Notes: a model not told the origin generated them from the letters alone. A stretch of 64,000 nt of DNA from Sporocytophaga sp. (GCA_024707265.1 JANQAB010000003.1:1164399-1228398), one strand, 5' to 3'. Counted from the first letter of the stretch, positions 50,101 through 59,270 are shown. Numbers and translations are program-made.

Positions 50101-51021
50101 TTTGACAAAGAGACCTCGATCACCACATTAAATAGACCAATCACAAAATTTAGCACTCAAAATAAGCTTATTTACGACGGAAATGCATCTATTAGAGATG
50201 GTAAATTTGCAGTTGAGTTTATAATACCAAAAGATATTTCTTACCAGTACGACAAAGGTAAAATAAGTCTTTATGCCAGTAACTTCCCAAATTTACAAGA
50301 TGGAGCTGGCTCTTCTGCCAATATAATTATTGGAGGATCTGATAAAAATGCTGCGGATGACATTACTCCTCCGATTATCAAAGCATACCTGAATGATGAG
50401 TCATTTGTCTTTGGTGGAATTACAAATTCTAACCCAAAACTCATTGTTAATTTATCCGATGAAAGTGGAATAAACCTTGCGTCTTCAGGCATTGGTCATG
50501 AGATTTCATTAATAATAGATAACTCCAATGAGCCTATCATCTTAAATGAATTTTATACAACCAAATTGGACAATTACAAAAACGGAACCGTTACATTTAA
50601 CTTGAAAAACCTTACACCCGGAAATCATTCTTTAAAAATAAAAGCCTGGGATACTTATAATAATTCTTCCGATACATATCTGGAATTTGTTGTTGTAAAC
50701 AATGAAGACATTAACCTTTCACATATTCTGAATTATCCTAATCCCTTCACGACTCATACTGAATTTCATTTTGATCACAACAAAGCAGGAGATGATATTG
50801 ATGTAATGATTCAGATTTATACTGTGTCAGGTAAATTAATCAAAACCATATCAGAACGGTTCTATATTTCAACGGCCCATATTTCTAATTTATACTGGGA
50901 TGGCCGTGATGACTTCGGAGACAAAATAGGTAAAGGAGTATATGTATACAAAGTTTCTGTAAAATCTCTTTCCGACGGAAAGCAACAATCAAAATTTCAG
51001 AAACTCCTTATTCTCAATTAA
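47134..51021 (+). CDS. porU: PorU-type T9SS C-terminal signal peptidase/sortase, copy 1
   Basis: Family C25 (gingipain-like) protease that removes the T9SS C-terminal domain of cargo and links it to anionic LPS. The 1295-residue protein has a signal peptide ending VNVIAQ, a long N-terminal region with NGGGMLPQSN, and the catalytic His H809 in NYIGHGNEVQ and Cys C843 in AATCQFGRYDYPG. The C-terminal part has the YPNPF block and DGRDDFGDKIGKGVYVYKV, the usual T9SS CTD layout. The residue after GHG is Asn here but Gly in copy 2. It stands before an MBL and a pssA gene rather than porV. Confidence 0.9.
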   Translation: MKYIQLLFIFLLITSVNVIAQHINSNSGISIKWGKPVTLQTKDNDIKVPDFHSANHLEIHGFLPSYHIRVYNEIVEEVDVLADSSEMIDAETMELLRGIAKDKFTPYISISYFKGKPVSDIFIVPILISSGSYLKLTQFSYKYKSRGNNFLTTSPTKIIRRGNQSNLSYTSAPNSVLASGEWFKYSISNSGVFKIDYNLLINSGINPSDIDPRELKIYGNGGGMLPQSNSTPRYDDLVENAIFVYGEDDGKFDPQDYILFYAVGAHVWRYNETDKSFSHSYNLYSDLSYYFLTTSPGKGLRISDHASLSNSTVTIEQFDERYFFEKDETQVMTTPWIPSGRLWIGDIYNYNLQYTYNYDARGLVPNTDIIFRSATIGRASGHTSFNVSLNNMPLGTHEFTKIFENPSLDYPYLGEYKIDTWKMNSSNIQGNNISIKYSFNKNGKTAAKGYLDFFEIFTQKKLQMYGDQTAFRSIPRLNNSISEYRIENTNNSEFIWDITDPLSVKNQNYEFKSGQSSFSANTTVLKEYIIFKPSKLSGPAFESKVENQNLHGLTQSGIPDNLIITTDEFLRPANELAQFHKVFDNLDSYVVTVKKIYNEFSSGAQDICAIRDFIKMVYDRSKPGDSLRFVTLFGDCSVDYKNRISNNTNFVPVYQSRESLHPIFSFSSDDFYGFFDDNEGNWEENYNVNDKIEIGIGRLPVRTEAEGYEIVEKIKNYKLNQSLGKWRNNITLIVGNIRPKDSDTASFIRAAEIHAGIITNRDKDFNLNKIYLPAYPLLYTPSGATCPLANEAIQKEFEKGTLILNYIGHGNEVQLSQENILNTTTLANLKNQFQLPFLIAATCQFGRYDYPGIQSGVEVALRNREGGFIGTLAPTRPAYDSYSQTLNEAFYKTVFLKKENQYRPLGEIILLTKNNSTLGIYNRSFTLIGDPCLTLNYPREDIFVTQINGQNTSEIPDTIKALQKIKIEGEIRSGGNIISDYNGVLRLTLFDKETSITTLNRPITKFSTQNKLIYDGNASIRDGKFAVEFIIPKDISYQYDKGKISLYASNFPNLQDGAGSSANIIIGGSDKNAADDITPPIIKAYLNDESFVFGGITNSNPKLIVNLSDESGINLASSGIGHEISLIIDNSNEPIILNEFYTTKLDNYKNGTVTFNLKNLTPGNHSLKIKAWDTYNNSSDTYLEFVVVNNEDINLSHILNYPNPFTTHTEFHFDHNKAGDDIDVMIQIYTVSGKLIKTISERFYISTAHISNLYWDGRDDFGDKIGKGVYVYKVSVKSLSDGKQQSKFQKLLILN

Positions 51022-51197
51022 GGCTGAGGATATATCAAATGATATTGTTTTTTTAAAGAGAAAATTCTATTTCAAATCTTAATAAAATTAAAAAGAAATG
51101 GTTTCAATTTATCTTTACCAAAAAACAATAACATTTTAGATACTATTCCGATGAATATTGGTAATTTACAAATCGAATTTGCAAGTAAAACTTTATA

Positions 51198-51845
51198 ATG
51201 ATTCAGATCCACTCATTCGTATTTAATCCCTTTCAGGAAAATACTTATATTCTGTTCGACGAAACCGGAGAAGCGCTAATACTAGATCCGGGCTGTTATG
51301 AAAAAGATGAGCAGGAAGAACTTAAAGCTTTTATTAAATTAAAAGATTTAAAGGTAAAACTTTTGATCAACACACACTGTCACGTAGATCATGTTTTAGG
51401 TAATAGTTTTGTAAAAGATTATTACAAAGTAGAGTTGGGCATACATCCCATAGAATTAAATCTGTTAAGAGCGGTTAAAAGCTATGCATTCAATTATGGA
51501 TTCGCCGGATATCATGGCGCTGAGCCGGAGTACTATCTGAATGAAAGGGATAAAGTAAAATTCGGGAATTCAGAATTAGAGGTTTTATTTGTTCCAGGTC
51601 ATGCTCCCGGACATATAGCTCTTTATAGTAAAGAGCAAGGATTCTGTATTGCAGGAGATGTTCTTTTTAACAGGAGTATTGGAAGAACAGATCTTCCCGG
51701 AGGAAACTTTGAAACATTAATTAATAGTATACAAACTAAGCTTTTTGTTCTTCCGGATCATACCAAGATATTTCCCGGCCATGGTCCTTCCACCACCATT
51801 GGAGAAGAAAAACGTTACAATCCTTACTGTGCAATCATAAAATGA
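51198..51845 (+). CDS. Metallo-beta-lactamase-fold hydrolase (glyoxalase II-like)
   Basis: Two-zinc MBL-fold hydrolase of 215 residues. The metal site THCHVDH lies near residues 59-65 after the LILDPGCYE strand, with further ligands in PGHAPGH, AGDVLF and FPGHGPST. It resembles YcbL-type glyoxalase II relatives. It overlaps the pssA start by 4 bases and sits between the two porU genes. Confidence 0.9.
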   Translation: MIQIHSFVFNPFQENTYILFDETGEALILDPGCYEKDEQEELKAFIKLKDLKVKLLINTHCHVDHVLGNSFVKDYYKVELGIHPIELNLLRAVKSYAFNYGFAGYHGAEPEYYLNERDKVKFGNSELEVLFVPGHAPGHIALYSKEQGFCIAGDVLFNRSIGRTDLPGGNFETLINSIQTKLFVLPDHTKIFPGHGPSTTIGEEKRYNPYCAIIK

Positions 51846-52549
51846 CCATAAAAAAGCATATACCAAATTTCATTACTTGTTTAAACCTTCTGTCCGGATG
51901 TATCGGAATTACCGAAGCATTTAAAGGTAATCTTGTAAATGCAGCGCTATTGATCATTGCAGGAGCAATTTTCGACTTTTTTGATGGATTTGTTGCCCGA
52001 CTTGTCAAAGCTTCCTCTCCTATTGGGAAAGATCTGGATTCACTTGCTGATGTTATTACATTTGGACTATTACCTGGCATAATACTTTACAATTTGTTAT
52101 CTATAAATGAAAATCTTCCTTTGGGTATAAATTACATTCCATTAATTGTTCCGGTATTCTCCGCACTCCGTTTGGCTAAATTCAACAATGATCCACGACA
52201 AACCGGCTCATTTATCGGAGTACCGACACCGGCAAATGCACTTCTCATTGGATCTTTGCCATTAATAACAGAATTTAATACGGAATTAAATCTGAATGAT
52301 ATCATCTTCAATCCTTATTTTGTTATTTCTCTAAGCATTATAATGTCATTGCTTCTGGTTTCTAAAATTCCCTTGTTTGCATTAAAGTTTAAGACATTCA
52401 ACTGGAAAGAAAATCAGATTATTTATATTTTCTTACTAATTAGCTTAATCCTTTTGCTTTTAATAAAAGTAGCCGCCATACCATTAATAGTAATTTTATA
52501 TGTAATTTTGTCTGTCATCAATAATTCAATACCCAAAAAAACCAAATAG
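51842..52549 (+). CDS. pssA: CDP-diacylglycerol-serine O-phosphatidyltransferase
   Basis: Inner-membrane enzyme that makes phosphatidylserine, the precursor of phosphatidylethanolamine. The CDP-alcohol phosphotransferase signature is complete: D..DG..AR........G...D...D in DFFDGFVAR then PIGKDLDSLAD (about 40-66). Around it are membrane helices; NFITCLNLLSG at the N-terminus and GVPTPANA in the middle are typical of PssA. Length 235 residues. It overlaps the MBL gene by 4 bases. Confidence 0.92.
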   Translation: MTIKKHIPNFITCLNLLSGCIGITEAFKGNLVNAALLIIAGAIFDFFDGFVARLVKASSPIGKDLDSLADVITFGLLPGIILYNLLSINENLPLGINYIPLIVPVFSALRLAKFNNDPRQTGSFIGVPTPANALLIGSLPLITEFNTELNLNDIIFNPYFVISLSIIMSLLLVSKIPLFALKFKTFNWKENQIIYIFLLISLILLLLIKVAAIPLIVILYVILSVINNSIPKKTK

Positions 52550-52807
52550 GAATTTGTTTAATTGCCTGAGTTAAGATGTGACACTACAAAAACACCTAAT
52601 TATCAGTCGGAAGCAATAGACTCGGATTGGACAACCCAAGAAATCAAATTTTTCTCGAGTTATCGTGGGTAAGTACAATAGACTTGAATTAGATGAAATA
52701 ACCTGACAAGGGAAAAAATTGGTATAATCTGTAAAAAGCTAATAGCCAACCTGATTATGGAAGGATATAGTTTTAAAATAAATAAGCATAATAAACAATT
52801 TAAAATA
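52550..52807. other. Intergenic gap upstream of porU copy 2
   Basis: No open frame with family resemblance. It should hold the porU2-porV promoter, but no clear TAnnTTTG/TTTG pair was found. It ends in the hairpin at 52808. Confidence 0.45.
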
Positions 52808-52859
52808 CCGTTTATATCTTGCCTGTAAAATTGGCAAAATATAAACGGTTGTTTTTTTT
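52808..52859 (+). promoter_or_regulatory. Terminator-like hairpin directly before porU copy 2
   Basis: CCGTTTATAT (52808-52817) and ATATAAACGG (52839-52848) form a 10-bp perfect stem; inside, TTGCC and GGCAA add 5 more pairs. A TTG then T8 follows (to 52859), 4 bases before the ATG at 52864. It looks like an intrinsic terminator. It could end the MBL-pssA transcript, but porU2 mRNA would have only 4 bases to begin in afterwards, so read-through or attenuation is possible. Confidence 0.65.
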
Positions 52860-52863
52860 ATCT

Positions 52864-55800
52864 ATGAAATTAGAAACGAGGCTATTATTTCTTCTACTGA
52901 TATACACATTCAGTGCCAAAGCTCAAAATTCTGACTCTAAGAACTCCATTAAAATAAAATGGACGTATCCGGTTTCTGTGTTAGATAACCAAGCAAAAAC
53001 AAGATTAGTTCCTAATTTTGAAGAAGCATTTCATGTCGAACCTCAGGATTATTTACCTTCTTTTGTGCTGAGGATATACAATGAAAGGGTACAGGAAATT
53101 AGTATTCAGCCTGATTCAATAGAAATTATGGGCGCTACAGATGCAGATCTTATAAAAAATACTCCTGCAGATGCCTTCGAAACCAAAATTTTTATAAGAT
53201 ACTATAAAGGCAAACCATTAAGTGAAATTTATATTGTTCCAATTAAGGCATCAGCCGGCTCATTTCAAAAAATTCATAAATTTTCCTATACTTATAAAAC
53301 GACTCAAACACCAGAGTCTATTCCATCTCCCAGCAAAATTATTAAAAGATCAGGGAAATCAACTGCCAGAACAACTTCAACTTCAAGTTCGGTATTAGCT
53401 TCAGGAGATTGGCATAAGTTAAGTATATCCAATTCTGGAGTTTTTAAAATTGACTATAATTTCCTTACAAATCTTGGAATAAACCCATCCTCCATAAATC
53501 CTAAACAAATCAAGATTTATGGAAATGGAGGAGGAATGCTTTCTCAGAAAAATCAGGATCCGAGATATGACGACCTTGTTGAAAATACTATTTATGTTTC
53601 AGGAGAAGACGATGGGAAATTTGATCAGGGGGATTTTATTCTTTTCTATGGATCTGGTCCACATACCTGGTCACATGACCTCATCAATGAAAGGTTTTAT
53701 CATACTTTCAATATTTATTCAGATTTTGCTTATTACTTTCTTACTGTAGGTCCCGATAACGGACTCCGCATACCTGAACAGGCATCAGAAACGGGTGCAG
53801 AACAAACTTTTACTCAATTTGACGAAAGATATTTTTTTGAAAAAGATGAAGCGCAAGTAATGGTGGAGCCTATAAAGCCTAGTGGCAGACTCTGGATTGG
53901 AGACATATTCCACTACAACCTTCAATATACGTATCCTTTTGATGCAACCGGTATTATTCCGAACAGTGACATCTACTTGAAATCTTCATGCGTGGGAAGG
54001 TCTTCAGCTGCAAGCTCCTTCAATATATTCCTTAATAATGTGGTTCTTGGCTCTCATAATTTCACCAATTCGGCCTATTTTGAAAATCCTAATGTTGAGT
54101 ACCCTTATGTGGGAGAAGCGAAAACTGAAATTTTTAAAATCAATAGCTCTGCAATTAATAACAGTTCAAACATATCAATAAAATATGTTTTTAATAAAGC
54201 AGGCAAAAGTGAAGCTAGAGGTTATCATGATTATTTTGAAATCTTTATCCAAAAACAATTACGACTTTATGGTAATCAAACCTCATTTAGATCCATACCA
54301 AGTCTTAATTATAACATCTCGGAATTTAAAATTACTGGCACACAAGGAACAGAGATAATATGGGATGTTACAGATCCTTTGTATGTAAAAAAGCAAAATT
54401 ATTCCTTTGTTACAGACGCAACAGTCTTTTCAACCAACACAAGTACGTTAAAAGAATTTGTAATTTTCAACTTAAATAATCTTAGTTCTCCAGGTTATAT
54501 CGGTAAAATTGCAAATCAAAACCTTCATGGGATTATTGCTCCAAATATTCCTGAAAATATTATCGTTACCACTGATGAATTTGAAGATGCGGCAAATCAA
54601 CTGGCTCAATTCCATAAATCTTATGACAATCAGGATACCTATGTAGTTACAGTAAAAAAGATATTCAATGAGTTTTCGTCCGGAGCCCAGGACATTACAG
54701 CTATCAGAGATTTTATTAAAATGGTTTATGACAGGAGCACCCCTAGTGATAGCCTACATTACGTAACTTTATTCGGAGATTGCTCAGTGGATTACAAAGA
54801 AAGATTGACGAATAATACAAATTTTGTTCCTACCTATGAATCACGTCAATCTTTACATCCAATATTTTCTTATTCTTCCGATGATTATTATGGATTTATG
54901 GATTCTTTTGAAGGAGAATGGGTTGAAAATATTAGTGGTGACGCTACCTTAGATGTAGGAATAGGACGACTTCCAGTCAAAACTGCTACTGAGGCTTATG
55001 CTATTGTTGACAAAATTAAAACGTATAAGAGTAATCAGTCTCTTGGGAAATGGAGAAACAGAATCACTTTAGTTGCTGATAATCAAACCAACAGTAACCT
55101 CCATTTAAATTCTGCCGAATTATTGGCAAATAAGCTTGAACAAAATCAGCCAAACTACAATATTAATAAAGTATACATGGCTGCATATCCACTGGTCTAT
55201 ACAGCATCAGGACCTACTTCTCCTGCAGTAGCTGAAGTAATTCAAAATGATATAGATAAAGGAATCTTCTTATTAAACTATACCGGACATGGAGGAGAGT
55301 TGCAACTGGCTCAGGAAAATATCCTTAATGCTACTACCATTTCGAAATGGAAAAACATTGATCAACTCCCATTTTTGGTAGCTGCGACTTGCCAGTTTGG
55401 CCGATATGATTATCCAGGAGTCGTATCCGGAATTGAAACCGCGATATTAAATGCAAATGGAGGAGCCATTGGTTCACTTGCATCGACCAGACCAGTATAT
55501 TCAAATACGAATGAAGCTATAAATGTTGCATTCTATAATGCTCTTTTTCAGAAGAAAGGTAACAGATATCAAAGGTTAGGAGAAATCATGATGCCAACTA
55601 AAAATAAGAGTAATTCAGGTATTAATAACAGGAATTATTCATTATTAGGAGATCCAGCATTAACATTAAATTATCCGATAGAAGATATTGCACTTACCAA
55701 AGTCAATGGCATAAATGTTTCAGAGATGTTAAGTGATACGATTAAAGCGCTTGAAAAAGTTAAACTTGAAGGTGAGGTAAGATCTGCAGGTAGTATTGTT

Positions 55801-56754
55801 GAAAACTACAATGGAGTATTAAACCTAACACTTTACGATAAAAAGAATATAATTACAACAATAGAAAACCCAATCACAAGCGTCAGGTTGCAGAATAGTC
55901 TTATATACGACGGTCCAGCATCCATTAAGAATGGTAAGTTTTCATTAGAATTTGTTATTCCAAAAGATATTTCATACCAATACAGTAATGGTAAAGCCAG
56001 CTTTTACGCTAGCAATTCTCCCAATTTAAGAGATGCAGCAGGAGCCTCCTTTGATTTGATAATTGGAGGAACAAATAAAAATGCAGCAGAAGACAATACA
56101 CCACCGGTTATTAAACCATATTTAAATGATGAATCTTTTGTTTTCGGAGGCACCACAGGTTCTAATCCCAAACTGATCATTAAACTATTTGATGAAAACG
56201 GAATAAATTTGGCTTCTGCTGGTATTGGTCATGAAATTTCAATGACAATTGATAATTCAAATGAAGTTATTACCCTGAATGAATTTTACAGCTCCGGTTT
56301 AGATGATTATAAAAATGGAACGGTGAATTATCCTCTTAAAGATCTTGCACCAGGCAACCATTCTATTAAAATAAGGGCATGGGATACTTATAATAATTCT
56401 GCTGAAGTATATCTGGAATTTGTTGTTGTTAACAATGAATCAATAAGCCTTCAGCATATACTCAACTACCCTAACCCTTTTTCAAACAACACGGAATTCC
56501 ATTTTGATCATAACAGAGCGGGTGAAGATATAGACGTTATGATCCAGATATATACAGTTTCAGGGAAGCTTATCAAGACCATTTCAAACAGATTATTTTC
56601 AAGCCCAAGCCATGTCTCCGGGATCCATTGGGATGGCCGTGATGATTTCGGTGATAAAATAGGAAAAGGAGTTTATGTATATAAATTAAATGTCAAATCT
56701 CTCAGAGACGGTAATCATAAATTTAAATACCAAAAGCTAGTAGTTCTTAACTAA
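52864..56754 (+). CDS. porU: PorU-type T9SS C-terminal signal peptidase/sortase, copy 2 (next to porV)
   Basis: Paralogue of the 47134-51021 gene, 1296 residues from ATG 52864; the in-frame TTG at 52819 lies inside the hairpin and is rejected. Signal peptide MKLETRLLFLLLIYTF...AKAQ. Catalytic His H809 in NYTGHGGELQ and C843 in AATCQFGRYDYPG, at exactly the same positions as copy 1. The N-terminal ~190 residues are more diverged; the C-terminal ~110 are nearly alike (FGDKIGKGVYVYK), yet synonymous bases differ, so the duplication is old. It precedes porV by 43 bases, the classical PorU-PorV order. Confidence 0.92.
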   Translation: MKLETRLLFLLLIYTFSAKAQNSDSKNSIKIKWTYPVSVLDNQAKTRLVPNFEEAFHVEPQDYLPSFVLRIYNERVQEISIQPDSIEIMGATDADLIKNTPADAFETKIFIRYYKGKPLSEIYIVPIKASAGSFQKIHKFSYTYKTTQTPESIPSPSKIIKRSGKSTARTTSTSSSVLASGDWHKLSISNSGVFKIDYNFLTNLGINPSSINPKQIKIYGNGGGMLSQKNQDPRYDDLVENTIYVSGEDDGKFDQGDFILFYGSGPHTWSHDLINERFYHTFNIYSDFAYYFLTVGPDNGLRIPEQASETGAEQTFTQFDERYFFEKDEAQVMVEPIKPSGRLWIGDIFHYNLQYTYPFDATGIIPNSDIYLKSSCVGRSSAASSFNIFLNNVVLGSHNFTNSAYFENPNVEYPYVGEAKTEIFKINSSAINNSSNISIKYVFNKAGKSEARGYHDYFEIFIQKQLRLYGNQTSFRSIPSLNYNISEFKITGTQGTEIIWDVTDPLYVKKQNYSFVTDATVFSTNTSTLKEFVIFNLNNLSSPGYIGKIANQNLHGIIAPNIPENIIVTTDEFEDAANQLAQFHKSYDNQDTYVVTVKKIFNEFSSGAQDITAIRDFIKMVYDRSTPSDSLHYVTLFGDCSVDYKERLTNNTNFVPTYESRQSLHPIFSYSSDDYYGFMDSFEGEWVENISGDATLDVGIGRLPVKTATEAYAIVDKIKTYKSNQSLGKWRNRITLVADNQTNSNLHLNSAELLANKLEQNQPNYNINKVYMAAYPLVYTASGPTSPAVAEVIQNDIDKGIFLLNYTGHGGELQLAQENILNATTISKWKNIDQLPFLVAATCQFGRYDYPGVVSGIETAILNANGGAIGSLASTRPVYSNTNEAINVAFYNALFQKKGNRYQRLGEIMMPTKNKSNSGINNRNYSLLGDPALTLNYPIEDIALTKVNGINVSEMLSDTIKALEKVKLEGEVRSAGSIVENYNGVLNLTLYDKKNIITTIENPITSVRLQNSLIYDGPASIKNGKFSLEFVIPKDISYQYSNGKASFYASNSPNLRDAAGASFDLIIGGTNKNAAEDNTPPVIKPYLNDESFVFGGTTGSNPKLIIKLFDENGINLASAGIGHEISMTIDNSNEVITLNEFYSSGLDDYKNGTVNYPLKDLAPGNHSIKIRAWDTYNNSAEVYLEFVVVNNESISLQHILNYPNPFSNNTEFHFDHNRAGEDIDVMIQIYTVSGKLIKTISNRLFSSPSHVSGIHWDGRDDFGDKIGKGVYVYKLNVKSLRDGNHKFKYQKLVVLN

Positions 56755-56797
56755 TAATTGATTTAAAATTCTAATTTTGAAATTCAAATTCACACCA

Positions 56798-57991
56798 ATG
56801 ATAAAAAAAATATTTTTTAGCTTAAGCATTGTAGTATTAAGCACTCAAATATCCGATGCCCAAGTTAGTATAGGTGGGCAAGAAGGTAATCCAATAACGA
56901 CGGCAACTCCATTCATGACAATTTCCCCGGATGCAAGGTCCGGCGCTATGGGCGACGTTGGCGCTGCAATTTCTCCTGATGCCAATTCAATATTCTGGAA
57001 TCCAGCAAAATTAGCATTTGCTGAGAAAAATATGGGAGTCGCTATCAGCTATACCCCTTGGCTTAGAAAGCTTGTTAATGATATGTCCCTTTCATACTTA
57101 TCAGGGTACAAAAAATTAAGGAAAGAAGAAGCTATTGGGATTTCAATGAATTACTTCAATCTTGGTAACATTACCTTTACTGATATTAATGGCAATGTAA
57201 TGCAAGACTTTCGTCCCAAAGAGTTCGCATTCACAGGCTGCTATTCTAGAAAATTAAGTAAAACTCTTGGTGTTGCTGTTGGTCTTAAATACATACATTC
57301 CAACTTGTCCGGTAATATTTCTATCAATAGTGGAGGCGCAACAACTGCTGCCAAGCCAGGGAATACTGCTGCTGGAGATATAGGAGTGTATTTTAATAAC
57401 GACTATATAATAAGCGGTACCAATACAAACATAGCACTTGGTGCTATGCTGTCTAATATTGGAGCAAAAATATCTTATACCAATAGTAGTCAGAAAGACT
57501 TTATCCCCACCAGTTTAAGAGTAGGTACTGCAATAACTACAGAACTTGATCCATACAACAAAATTGTGTTCGCAATCGATGCTAATAAACTTCTTGTTCC
57601 CACCCCACCATTGAGAGATGACTCCACAGGGGCTATTATTAAAGGTAAAGACCCTGAAAGAAGTTTATTAAGTGGAGTATTTGGTTCATTTTCAGATGCT
57701 CCAGGAGGACTTAAAGAAGAATTGCAGGAAGTCATTTTATCAGGTGGTGTAGAATACTGGTACAATGATCTATTTGCTGTAAGAGGCGGGTATTTCTATG
57801 AGAATCCGCGTAAAGGCAACAGGAAGTATTTTACATTGGGATTTGGAATAAGATATCAGGTTTTTGGTTTAGACTTTGCCTACCTGGTTCCTGTTAGGTC
57901 GAACAATCCACTTGCTGAAACGTTACGATTTACATTGCATTTCAATTTCGAAAGCAAAAGTCAAAGAGATATTGAAACTATAACAGAATAA
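56798..57991 (+). CDS. porV: PorV (T9SS outer-membrane shuttle protein)
   Basis: FadL-type outer-membrane barrel that carries cargo from the translocon to PorU. From ATG 56798 it has 397 residues; the TTG at 56777 only adds seven residues before a good signal peptide (MIKKIFFSLSIVVLSTQ...AQ). Diagnostic PorV elements are FMTISPDARSGAMGDVGAA (NPAKLAFAEK follows), the WLRKLVNDMSLSYLSGYKKL region in parts, and a C-terminal GLDFAYLVPVRSNNPLAETLRFTLHF. It lies directly after porU copy 2. Confidence 0.95.
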   Translation: MIKKIFFSLSIVVLSTQISDAQVSIGGQEGNPITTATPFMTISPDARSGAMGDVGAAISPDANSIFWNPAKLAFAEKNMGVAISYTPWLRKLVNDMSLSYLSGYKKLRKEEAIGISMNYFNLGNITFTDINGNVMQDFRPKEFAFTGCYSRKLSKTLGVAVGLKYIHSNLSGNISINSGGATTAAKPGNTAAGDIGVYFNNDYIISGTNTNIALGAMLSNIGAKISYTNSSQKDFIPTSLRVGTAITTELDPYNKIVFAIDANKLLVPTPPLRDDSTGAIIKGKDPERSLLSGVFGSFSDAPGGLKEELQEVILSGGVEYWYNDLFAVRGGYFYENPRKGNRKYFTLGFGIRYQVFGLDFAYLVPVRSNNPLAETLRFTLHFNFESKSQRDIETITE

Positions 57992-57998
57992 TTGAAAG

Positions 57999-59270
57999 AT
58001 GTTGATAAGAACGCAGGAGCCTGATTTAAACCAATTAAAATTTCACAATATTTTATTACCAAAGCACAACGAGCTTAATAATAAAATTCCATTTTATCAA
58101 TTAATTTCAGGAGCTCAGGACGTTCTTAGACTCGAAATAATATTTAAAGCAGGAAGTTTATATGAGACGAAAGAAAGTGTAGCTCACTTTACCTCTAAGA
58201 TGCTATCAGAAGGTACAACAGACTTTTCTGCCAAAGAAATACAGGAAAAGATTGCCTTCTATGGAGCGTTTATGGAACTAAATAGTGGCTTCGATAGGGC
58301 AGCACTTACTATATATTGTCTGGCACGCCACTTGGATAAATTATTACCTGTAATTTCCCAAATAATCACAGAACCAACGTTTCCCGAACAAGAACTGGAA
58401 ACTGTAAAACTTATAAGCACCCAATCACTTCGAGTAAATCAGGAAAAAACAGCTTTTTTAGCTTCAGCAAGATTTCGAAAACTATTATTTGGGCAACATC
58501 CTTATGGAAGTTGCATGACTGAAGAAGGTATCAGTTCCATTTCAAGAGAAGACCTGATTCAATTCCATAAAAAATATTATGCACTAGGAAATGCTACAAT
58601 CCTTATTACGGGAGGAGGAAATACAAATTACTTCGAACTAATTAACAAGCATTTCGGCATATATCAATTAAATAATAATACTCAGATATTTGATTCTGCA
58701 GCCAATTGGGGAAAACCCACGAAAGATCTCATTGTGAAAGAAAATTCGGTTCAATCTTCAATAAGGTTAGGTTGCCCACTTTTCACAATCAAACATAAAG
58801 ATTATTTTAAGACATCTGTTCTAATAGAAATTTTAGGAGGTTACTTTGGCTCCCGTCTTATGAAAAATATAAGAGAAGACAAAGGGTATACTTATGGAAT
58901 ACACTCAAATTTTGCTGTCATGAGAAATAATGGCTATTTAGTTATAGGAACTGATGTAAATAAAGAAAATACAAAAGCAACTCTGGAGGAAATTTATAAA
59001 GAAATTAACTTACTGAAATCAGATACAGTTAATATAGAAGAATTGACTCTTGTAAAAAATTATTTAAAAGGTAGCTTTATTAATTCTATAAATACGTCTT
59101 ATTCACAAGTAGACAAATTTAAGACTTTATTATTTAACGATTTGCCAACTAATTTTTACGAAAATTATTTTAATACACTGACCAAAATTACCTCTGAAGA
59201 AATACAAACAACAGCCATAGAATACTTAAACTTTGACAATTTTTACGAAGTCGTAGTTGGCAACCTATAA
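57999..59270 (+). CDS. M16-family peptidase homologue, likely non-catalytic subunit
   Basis: Pitrilysin-fold protein of 423 residues. The inverted zinc motif HxxEH is missing; the site reads VAHFTSKMLSEGT. The C-terminal substrate-binding Arg/Tyr pair is present in IREDKGYTYGIHSNF. This is the pattern of the non-catalytic partner of two-subunit M16 proteases. No signal peptide is obvious. It starts 8 bases after porV, so it belongs to the same operon. A catalytic partner is not in the window; downstream comes an insertion sequence and rRNA. Confidence 0.82.
   Translation: MLIRTQEPDLNQLKFHNILLPKHNELNNKIPFYQLISGAQDVLRLEIIFKAGSLYETKESVAHFTSKMLSEGTTDFSAKEIQEKIAFYGAFMELNSGFDRAALTIYCLARHLDKLLPVISQIITEPTFPEQELETVKLISTQSLRVNQEKTAFLASARFRKLLFGQHPYGSCMTEEGISSISREDLIQFHKKYYALGNATILITGGGNTNYFELINKHFGIYQLNNNTQIFDSAANWGKPTKDLIVKENSVQSSIRLGCPLFTIKHKDYFKTSVLIEILGGYFGSRLMKNIREDKGYTYGIHSNFAVMRNNGYLVIGTDVNKENTKATLEEIYKEINLLKSDTVNIEELTLVKNYLKGSFINSINTSYSQVDKFKTLLFNDLPTNFYENYFNTLTKITSEEIQTTAIEYLNFDNFYEVVVGNL

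Noticed and set aside
52819..52863. TTG start for porU copy 2
   Set aside because: It lies inside the hairpin, and starting there would put charged residues before an otherwise good signal peptide.
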